Source of the DNA: Loxodes magnus
Taxonomy: Eukaryota > Ciliophora > Karyorelictea > Loxodida > Loxodidae
DNA length: 64,000 bases
Reading direction: 5' to 3'
Assembly: GCA_946699065.1 (NCBI GenBank)
Contig: CAMPDV010000304.1
Span: 1-64,000 of the forward strand
Numbering within the stretch: the stretch's first letter is position 1; every line of letters begins with the position of its first letter. A program made the position numbers and the translations under genes. Below, in pieces: positions 55,714 to 64,000 of the stretch. The notes beneath the pieces are model-generated. The model searched no databases. It worked only from the letters and a program-made list of their open reading frames with translations, and was not told the DNA's origin.

Positions 55714-58644
55714 GCCTTACAGGTACCTGTCTTGACGTCCCATAGTCTCACCGTCTTATCTCTACTTCCCGATACGATGAACTATAAATCACTGGATATA
55801 ACCACAGCATATACATAATGTGTGTGACCACTCATGGTCTTACAGGTACCTGTCTTGACGTCCCATAGTCTCACCGTCTAATCTACACTTCCCGATACGA
55901 TGAACTCTGAATCACTGGATATAGCCACAGATAATACACAACTAGTGTGACCACTCATGGTCTTACAGGTACCTGTCTTGACGTCCCATAGTCTCACCGT
56001 CTAATCTACACTTCCCGATACGATGAACTCTGAATCACTGGATATAGCCACAGATAATACACAACTAGTGTGACCACTCATGGTCTTACAGGTACCTGTC
56101 TTGACGTCCCATAGTCTCACCGTATTATCTGCACTTCCCGATACGATGAACTCTGAATCACTGGATATAACCACAGATAATACACAACTAGTGTGACCAC
56201 TCATGGTCTTACAGGTACCTGTCTTGACGTCCCATAGTCTCACCGTCTAATCTACACTTCCCGATACGATGAACTCTGAATCACTGGATATAGCCACAGA
56301 TAATACACAACTAGTGTGACCACTCATGGTCTTACAGGTACCTGTCTTGACGTCCCATAGTCTCACCGTCTAATCTACACTTCCCGATACGATGAACTCG
56401 GAATCACTGGATATAGCCACAGATAATACATAATGTGTGTGACCACTCATGGTCTTACAGGTAACTGTCTTGACGTCCCATAGTCTCACCGTCTAATCAT
56501 AACTTCCCAATACGATGAACTCTGAATCACTGGATATAACCACAGCATATACATAATGTGTGTGACCACTCATGGTCTTACAGGTACCTGTCTTGACGTC
56601 CCATAGTCTCACCGTTTTATCATTACTTCCCGATACGATGAACTCTGAATCACTGGATATTGCCACAGCATATACACAACTAGTGTGACCACTCATGGTC
56701 TTACAGGTACCTGTCTTGACGTTCCATAGTCTCACCGTCTAATCATAACTGCCCGATACGATGAACTCTGAATCACTGGATATATCCACAGATAATACAT
56801 AATGTGTGTGACCACTCATGGTCTTACAGGTACCTGTCTTGAAGTTCCATAGTCTCACCGTTTTATCATTACTTCCCAATACGATGAACTCTGAATCACT
56901 GGATATAGCCACAGCATATACAGAACTAGTGTGACCACTCATGGTCTTACAGGTACCTGTCTTGACGTTCCATAGTCTCACCGTTTTATCATTACTTCCC
57001 AATACGATGAACTCTGAATCACTGGATATTGCCACAGCATATACATAATGTGTGTGACCACTCATGGTCTTACAGGTACCTGTCTTGACGTCCCATAGTC
57101 TCACCGTTTTATCATTACTTCCCAATACGATGAACTCTGAATCACTGGATATTGCCACAGCATATACACAACTAGTGTGACCACTCATGGTCTTACAGGT
57201 ACCTGTCTTGACGTTCCATAGTCTCACCGTCTAATCTACACTTCCCGATACGATGAACTCTGAATCACTGGATATAGCCACAGCATATACATAACTAGTG
57301 TGACCACTCATGGTCTTACAGGTACCTGTCTTGACGTCCCATAGTCTCACCGTCTAATCTACACTTCCCGATACGATGAACTCTGAATCACTGGATATAG
57401 CCACAGCATATACATAACTAGTGTGACCACTCATGGTCTTACAGGTACCTGTCTTGACGTCCCATAGTCTCACCGTATAATCTCTACTTCCCGATACGAT
57501 GAACTCTGAATCACTGGATATAACCACAGCATATACACAACTAGTGTGACCACTCATGGTCTTACAGGTACCTGTCTTGACGTCCCATAGTCTCACCGTA
57601 TTATCTGCACTTCCCGATACGATGAACTCTGAATCACTGGATATAGCCACAGCATATACATAACTAGTGTGACCACTCATGGTCTTACAGGTACCTGTCT
57701 TGACGTCCCATAGTCTCACCGTCTAATCTACACTTCCCGATACGATGATCTCGGAATCACTGGATATAGCCACAGCATATACATAACTAGTGTGACCACT
57801 CATGGTCTTACAGGTACCTGTCTTGACGTCCCATAGTCTCACCGTCTAATCATAACTTCCCGATACGATGAACTCTGAATCACTGGATATAGCCACAGAT
57901 AATACATAATGTGTGTGACCACTCATGGTCTTACAGGTACCTGTCTTGACGTCCCATAGTCTCACCGTCTAATCATAACTTCCCGATTCGATGAACTCTG
58001 AATCACTGGATATAGCCACAGCATATACATAATGTGTATGACCACTCATGGTCTTACAGGTACCTGTCTTGACGTCCCATAGTCTCACCGTATAATCTCT
58101 ACTTCCCGATACGATGAACTCTGAATCACTGGATATTGCCACAGCATATACACAACTAGTGTGACCACTCATGGTCTTACAGGTACCTGTCTTGACGTCC
58201 CATAGTCTCACCGTCTAATCATAACTTCCCGATACGATGAACTCGGAATCACTGGATATAGCCACAGCATATACATAACTAGTGTGACCACTCATGGTCT
58301 TACAGGTACCTGTCTTGACGTCCCATAGTCTCACCGTCTAATCATAACTTCCCGATACGATGAACTCTGAATCACTGGATATAGCCACAGATAATACATA
58401 ATGTGTGTGACCACTCATGGTCTTACAGGTACCTGTCTTGACGTCCCATAGTCTCACCGTCTAATCTACACTTCCCGATACGATGAACTCGGAATCACTG
58501 GATATAGCCACAGCATATACATAACTAGTGTGACCACTCATGGTCTTACAGGTACCTGTCTTGACGTCCCATAGTCTCACCGTCTAATCATAACTTCCCG
58601 ATACGATGAACTCTGAATCACTGGATATAGCCACAGCATATACA
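55714..58644 (-). pseudogene. WD40 register segment, about 24 units
   Basis: The segment lies between catgcctt (55713) and caaatgtg (58645). TAG32 with L31 is at 55792. The four-unit run 56739-57227 is free of TAG41 and includes a D26 unit like the one near 29493, linking this region with the 29-30 kb block. One unit near 57747 changes F33 to I (gatgatctcgg), shared with units near 59468 and 63892. Confidence 0.5.
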
Positions 58645-58645
58645 A

Positions 58646-61600
58646 ATGTGTATGACCACTCATGGTCTTACAGGTACCTGTCTTGACGTCCCATAGTCTC
58701 ACCGTCTAATCTACACTTCCCGATACGATGAACTCTGAATCACTGGATATAGCCACAGCATATACATAACTAGTGTGACCACTCATGGTCTTACAGGTAC
58801 CTGTCTTGACGTCCCATAGTCTCACCGTCTAATCATAACTTCCCGATACGATGAACTCTGAATCACTGGATATAGCCACAGATAATACATAATGTGTGTG
58901 ACCACTCATGGTCTTACAGGTACCTGTCTTGACGTCCCATAGTCTCACCGTCTAATCTACACTTCCCGATACGATGAACTCGGAATCACTGGATATAGCC
59001 ACAGCATATACATAACTAGTGTGACCACTCATGGTCTTACAGGTACCTGTCTTGACGTCCCATAGTCTCACCGTCTAATCATAACTTCCCGATTCGATGA
59101 ACTCTGAATCACTGGATATAGCCACAGCATATACATAATGTGTATGACCACTCATGGTCTTACAGGTACCTGTCTTGACGTCCCATAGTCTCACCGTATA
59201 ATCTCTACTTCCCGATACGATGAACTCTGAATCACTGGATATTGCCACAGCATATACACAACTAGTGTGACCACTCATGGTCTTACAGGTACCTGTCTTG
59301 ACGTCCCATAGTCTCACCGTATTATCTGCACTTCCCGATACGATGAACTCTGAATCACTGGATATAGCCACAGCATATACATAACTAGTGTGACCACTCA
59401 TGGTCTTACAGGTACCTGTCTTGACGTCCCATAGTCTCACCGTCTAATCTACACTTCCCGATACGATGATCTCGGAATCACTGGATATAGCCACAGCATA
59501 TACATAACTAGTGTGACCACTCATGGTCTTACAGGTACCTGTCTTGACGTCCCATAGTCTCACCGTCTAATCATAACTTCCCGATACGATGAACTCGGAA
59601 TCACTGGATATAGCCACAGCATATACATAACTAGTGTGACCACTCATGGTCTTACAGGTACCTGTCTTGACGTCCCATAGTCTCACCGTCTAATCATAAC
59701 TTCCCGATACGATGAACTCTGAATCACTGGATATAGCCACAGCATATACATAATGTGTATGACCACTCATGGTCTTACAGGTACCTGTCTTGACGTCCCA
59801 TAGTCTCACCGTCTAATCTACACTTCCCGATACGATGAACTCTGAATCACTGGATATAGCCACAGCATATACATAACTAGTGTGACCACTCATGGTCTTA
59901 CAGGTACCTGTCTTGACGTCCCATAGTCTCACCGTATAATCTCTACTTCCCGATACGATGAACTCTGAATCACTGGATATAGCCACAGCATTACAGCACT
60001 AGTGTGACCACTCATGGTCTTACAGGTACCTGTCTTGACGTTCCATAGTCTCACCGTCTAATCATAACTTCCCGATACGATGAACTCTGAATCACTGGAT
60101 ATAACCACAGCATATACATAATGTGTGTGACCACTCATGGTCTTACAGGTACCTGTCTTGACGTCCCATAGTCTCACCGTTTTATCATTACTTCCCAATA
60201 CGATGAACTCTGAATCACTGGATATTGCCACAGCATATACAGAACTAGTGTGACCACTCATGGTCTTACAGGTACCTGTCTTGACGTTCCATAGTCTCAC
60301 CGTCTAATCATAACTTCCCGATACGATGAACTCTGAATCACTGGATATAGCCACAGATAATACATAACTAGTGTGACCACTCATGGTCTTACAGGTACCT
60401 GTCTTGACGTCCCATAGTCTCACCGTCTAATCTACACTTCCCGATACGATGAACTCTGAATCACTGGATATAGCCACAGCATATACATAACTAGTGTGAC
60501 CACTCATGGTCTTACAGGTACCTGTCTTGACGTCCCATAGTCTCACCGTATAATCTACACTTCCCGATACGATGAACTCTGAATCACTGGATATAGCCAC
60601 AGCATATACATAACTAGTGTGACCACTCATGGTCTTACAGGTACCTGTCTTGACGTCCCATAGTCTCACCGTATAATCTCTACTTCCCGATACGATGAAC
60701 TCTGAATCACTGGATATAGCCACAGCATTACAGCACTAGTGTGACCACTCATGGTCTTACAGGTACCTGTCTTGAAGTTCCATAGTCTCACCGTTTTATC
60801 ATTACTTCCCAATACGATGAACTCGGAATCACTGGATATAGCCACAGCATATACATAACTAGTGTGACCACTCATGGTCTTACAGGTACCTGTCTTGAAG
60901 TTCCATAGTCTCACCGTTTTATCATTACTTCCCAATACGATGAACTCGGAATCACTGGATATAGCCACAGCATATACATAACTAGTGTGACCACTCATGG
61001 TCTTACAGGTACCTGTCTTGACGTCCCATAGTCTCACCGTCTAATCTACACTTCCCGATACGATGAACTCTGAATCACTGGATATAGCCACAGCATATAC
61101 ATAACTAGTGTGACCACTCATGGTCTTACAGGTACCTGTCTTGACGTCCCATAGTCTCACCGTCTAATCTACACTTCCCGATACGATGAACTCTGAATCA
61201 CTGGATATAGCCACAGCATATACATAACTAGTGTGACCACTCATGGTCTTACAGGTACCTGTCTTGACGTCCCATAGTCTCACCGTATAATCTCTACTTC
61301 CCGATACGATGAACTCTGAATCACTGGATATTGCCACAGCATATACAGAACTAGTGTGACCACTCATGGTCTTACAGGTACCTGTCTTGACGTCCCATAG
61401 TCTCACCGTATTATCTGCACTTCCCGATACGATGAACTCTGAATCACTGGATATAGCCACAGATAATACATTATGTGTGTGACCACTCATGGTCTTACAG
61501 GTACCTGTCTTGACGTCCCATAGTCTCACCGTATAATCTCTACTTCCCGATACGATGAACTCTGAATCACTGGATATAGCCACAGCATTACAGCACTAGT

Positions 61601-62323
61601 GTGACCACTCATGGTCTTACAGGTACCTGTCTTGACGTTCCATAGTCTCACCGTCTAATCATAACTTCCCGATACGATGAACTCTGAATCACTGGATATA
61701 ACCACAGCATATACATAATGTGTGTGACCACTCATGGTCTTACAGGTACCTGTCTTGACGTCCCATAGTCTCACCGTTTTATCATTACTTCCCAATACGA
61801 TGAACTCTGAATCACTGGATATTGCCACAGCATATACAGAACTAGTGTGACCACTCATGGTCTTACAGGTACCTGTCTTGACGTTCCATAGTCTCACCGT
61901 CTAATCATAACTTCCCGATACGATGAACTCTGAATCACTGGATATAGCCACAGCATATACATAACTAGTGTGACCACTCATGGTCTTACAGGTACCTGTC
62001 TTGACGTCCCATAGTCTCACCGTCTAATCTACACTTCCCGATACGATGAACTCTGAATCACTGGATATAGCCACAGCATATACATAACTAGTGTGACCAC
62101 TCATGGTCTTACAGGTACCTGTCTTGACGTCCCATAGTCTCACCGTATAATCTACACTTCCCGATACGATGAACTCTGAATCACTGGATATAGCCACAGC
62201 ATATACATAACTAGTGTGACCACTCATGGTCTTACAGGTACCTGTCTTGACGTCCCATAGTCTCACCGTATAATCTCTACTTCCCGATACGATGAACTCT
62301 GAATCACTGGATATAGCCACAGC
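58646..62323 (-). pseudogene. WD40 stretch with repeated gcattacag losses, about 30 units
   Basis: Four copies of the same one-base loss (59989, 60729, 61588, 62324) split the stretch into short registers. The losses sit in units with S-A at 20-21 and R39-Y in the next blade. They are spaced six and seven units apart because a 13-unit block holding two of them was duplicated. No stop other than TAG41 was seen. Confidence 0.5.
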
Positions 62324-63172
62324 ATTACAGCACTAGTGTGACCACTCATGGTCTTACAGGTACCTGTCTTGAAGTTCCATAGTCTCACCGTTTTATCATT
62401 ACTTCCCAATACGATGAACTCGGAATCACTGGATATAGCCACAGCATATACATAACTAGTGTGACCACTCATGGTCTTACAGGTACCTGTCTTGAAGTTC
62501 CATAGTCTCACCGTTTTATCATTACTTCCCAATACGATGAACTCGGAATCACTGGATATAGCCACAGCATATACATAACTAGTGTGACCACTCATGGTCT
62601 TACAGGTACCTGTCTTGACGTCCCATAGTCTCACCGTCTAATCTACACTTCCCGATACGATGAACTCTGAATCACTGGATATAGCCACAGCATATACATA
62701 ACTAGTGTGACCACTCATGGTCTTACAGGTACCTGTCTTGACGTCCCATAGTCTCACCGTCTAATCTACACTTCCCGATACGATGAACTCTGAATCACTG
62801 GATATAGCCACAGCATATACATAACTAGTGTGACCACTCATGGTCTTACAGGTACCTGTCTTGACGTCCCATAGTCTCACCGTATAATCTCTACTTCCCG
62901 ATACGATGAACTCTGAATCACTGGATATTGCCACAGCATATACAGAACTAGTGTGACCACTCATGGTCTTACAGGTACCTGTCTTGACGTCCCATAGTCT
63001 CACCGTATTATCTGCACTTCCCGATACGATGAACTCTGAATCACTGGATATAGCCACAGATAATACATTATGTGTGTGACCACTCATGGTCTTACAGGTA
63101 CCTGTCTTGACGTCCCATAGTCTCACCGTATAATCTCTACTTCCCGATACGATGAACTCTGAATCACTGGAT
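59885..63172 (-). repeat. 13-unit (about 1.6-kb) tandem duplication
   Basis: 59885-61575 and 61484-63172 match at 1,597-1,599 bp, 13 units less the shared losses. Marks: two gcattacag units per copy, two N6-F7 units (gaagttcc), and the rare gataatacattatg form at about 61465 and 63062. The only difference noted is residues 23-24 (LS or YA) near 60355/61952. This is the freshest-looking duplication in the window. Confidence 0.85.
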
Positions 63173-64000
63173 ATTGCCACAGCATATACACAACTAGTGT
63201 GACCACTCATGGTCTTACAGGTACCTGTCTTGACGTCCCATAGTCTCACCGTATTATCTGCACTTCCCGATACGATGAACTCTGAATCACTGGATATAGC
63301 CACAGATAATACATAATGTGTGTGACCACTCATGGTCTTACAGGTACCTGTCTTGACGTCCCATAGTCTCACCGTCTAATCTACACTTCCCGATACGATG
63401 AACTCTGAATCACTGGATATAACCACAGATAATACACAACTAGTGTGACCACTCATGGTCTTACAGGTACCTGTCTTGACGTCCCATAGTCTCACCGTAT
63501 AATCTCTACTTCCCGATTCGATGAACTCTGAATCACTGGATATAGCCACAGCATATACATAATGTGTATGACCACTCATGGTCTTACAGGTACCTGTCTT
63601 GACGTCCCATAGTCTCACCGTATAATCTCTACTTCCCGATACGATGAACTCTGAATCACTGGATATTGCCACAGCATATACACAACTAGTGTGACCACTC
63701 ATGGTCTTACAGGTACCTGTCTTGACGTCCCATAGTCTCACCGTATTATCTGCACTTCCCGATACGATGAACTCTGAATCACTGGATATAGCCACAGCAT
63801 ATACATAACTAGTGTGACCACTCATGGTCTTACAGGTACCTGTCTTGACGTCCCATAGTCTCACCGTCTAATCTACACTTCCCGATACGATGATCTCGGA
63901 ATCACTGGATATAGCCACAGCATATACATAACTAGTGTGACCACTCATGGTCTTACAGGTACCTGTCTTGACGTCCCATAGTCTCACCGTCTAATCATAA
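62325..64000 (-). pseudogene. WD40 register segment at right edge, about 13.6 units
   Basis: This is the most N-terminal part of the frame in view, cut by the window edge inside a unit. It contains the second five-unit open run at 62761-63372 (203 codons, again alternating A39-N and R39-Y), and a four-unit run at 63376-63864. E35 (gattcgatg near 63516) and I33 (gatgatctcgg near 63892) units occur. No gene start, signal peptide or upstream domain is reached. Confidence 0.5.

Larger units (their letters stand above)
1..64000 (-). repeat. 123-bp WD40-coding tandem repeat array, about 520 units
   Basis: The window is a head-to-tail array of one 123-bp unit with no interruption and no unique sequence. 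Every unit carries the same landmarks, for example aggtacctgtcttgac and gaactctgaatcactgg, at 123-bp spacing. Because 123 is 41 codons, the frame is kept from unit to unit except at 32 small indels that I could place. The unit encodes a WD40 blade: TVRLW(D/N) at residues 1-6, KTGTCKTM at 8-15, GH at 17-18, AISSDSEF at 26-33, GSxDx at 37-41. The array begins and ends inside a unit, so its true length and both flanks are unknown. Units differ mostly at a few sites and are arranged in nested higher-order duplications, which is the expected outcome of repeated unequal exchange. The unit structure is read directly; copy number is window length divided by 123. An assembler could have mis-sized such an array. 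Confidence 0.97.
1..64000 (-). pseudogene. WD40-repeat protein frame (interior only): decayed gene, or gene using UAG as sense
   Basis: Translated on the minus strand, the array gives only WD40 blades of the regular type found in HET-E/NACHT-WD40 and bacterial WD40-array proteins, which form propellers for protein binding. No N-terminal effector or NACHT domain and no C-terminus is in view, so the role is unknown. All three plus frames and the other two minus frames have at least one stop per unit; the WD40 frame has one recurrent stop, TAG at residue 41. About 32 frameshifts also interrupt it. Under the standard code the longest open piece has five blades, too few for a closed seven-blade propeller. 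If read through, the window would encode about 21,000 residues, far beyond known WD40 proteins, so a single functional polypeptide is doubtful. Alternatives are a satellite derived from a WD40 exon, or a live gene in an organism with UAG as Gln, with the decayed part being an expansion. Confidence 0.6.

Noticed and set aside
28434-62324. The four recurring losses as programmed frameshift sites
   Set aside because: They are DNA differences from intact sister units, with no shared slippery motif that I can see, and the shifted frame soon hits stops.
1-64000. CRISPR array or other short spaced repeat
   Set aside because: Units are contiguous, 123 bp, with no unique spacers, and encode a WD40 blade.
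1-64000. Genes on the plus strand or in the other two minus frames
   Set aside because: Each of these frames meets at least one stop in the consensus unit, so none stays open over more than one unit.
1-64000. Each two- to four-unit open piece as a separate small gene
   Set aside because: They start at a GTG inside a blade, lack start signals, end only at the recurrent TAG, and have too few blades for a propeller.
1-64000. UAG as pyrrolysine, or editing of UAG to Trp
   Set aside because: Hundreds of pyrrolysines in one array is implausible, and Trp at residue 41 does not fit the K, N and Y found there in other units.
1-64000. TAG codons removed by introns
   Set aside because: The unit is continuous WD40 coding sequence on both sides of the TAG, and removing any piece would break the blade.
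1-64000. Transposon or retroelement
   Set aside because: No terminal repeats, transposase or reverse transcriptase coding sequence, or target-site duplications are present.
1-64000. Bacterial origin with cyanobacterial-type WD40 arrays
   Set aside because: The blade type would fit, but a 64-kb homogenised array without any other gene is not typical of bacteria. This cannot be fully excluded from sequence alone.

Overview
The whole window is one uninterrupted tandem array of a 123-bp unit, about 520 copies, running off both ends. Read on the minus strand, each unit encodes one 41-residue WD40 (beta-propeller blade) repeat. The landmarks are TVRLW(D/N) at unit residues 1-6, GH at 17-18, the AISSDSEF turn at 26-33 and (S/L)GSxDx at 36-41. 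There is no other gene, RNA gene, promoter, mobile element or unique sequence. Unit GC is about 44 percent. The organism cannot be named. The scale, the lack of intergenic DNA and the satellite-like homogenisation suggest a eukaryote such as a protist, alga or fungus, but that is inference.

The central puzzle is the reading frame. Of six frames, only the WD40 frame lacks obligatory stops, yet its last codon (residue 41, in D-x-TVRLW) is TAG in roughly two thirds of units by eye. In the others it is AAG, AAA, AAT or TAT (K, N, Y), and once TAA. Related WD40 proteins often carry K, N or Q here. Two readings are open: (a) UAG is a sense codon, most plausibly Gln as in several ciliates, hexamitin diplomonads, oxymonads and some ulvophyte algae; (b) a nonsense allele was spread by unequal exchange through a dead or satellite-like array. 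Under the standard code the longest open stretch is five repeats (203 codons), short of a seven-blade propeller.

Layout, by window coordinate (the sense direction runs from high to low). 1-10.5 kb holds V39-TAG, D39-K and L36/N39-K units with 6-, 10- and 21-unit higher-order repeats, and eight isolated one-base indels. 10.5-15.6 kb is one clean register with a 19-unit duplication. 15.6-28.4 kb is one unbroken register of about 104 units, with no stop other than codon 41 seen below about 23.09 kb. 28.4-64 kb consists of large nested duplications (9, 10, 13, 24, 28, 32 and 68 units) carrying 23 frameshifts. These fall into only four recurring alleles, all one-base losses, together with extra TAG, TAA and TGA codons. 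The low-coordinate part therefore looks better preserved and the high-coordinate part looks decayed.

Variation is concentrated at unit residues 20-21, 23-24, 36, 39 and 41, as a small set of shuffled cassettes. This resembles the diversifying WD40 repeats of fungal HET-E/HNWD NLR-type recognition proteins, and it is the most interesting biological lead. Against a live gene, replacement differences outnumber silent ones by roughly what neutral drift would give, and broken units are copied as freely as intact ones.
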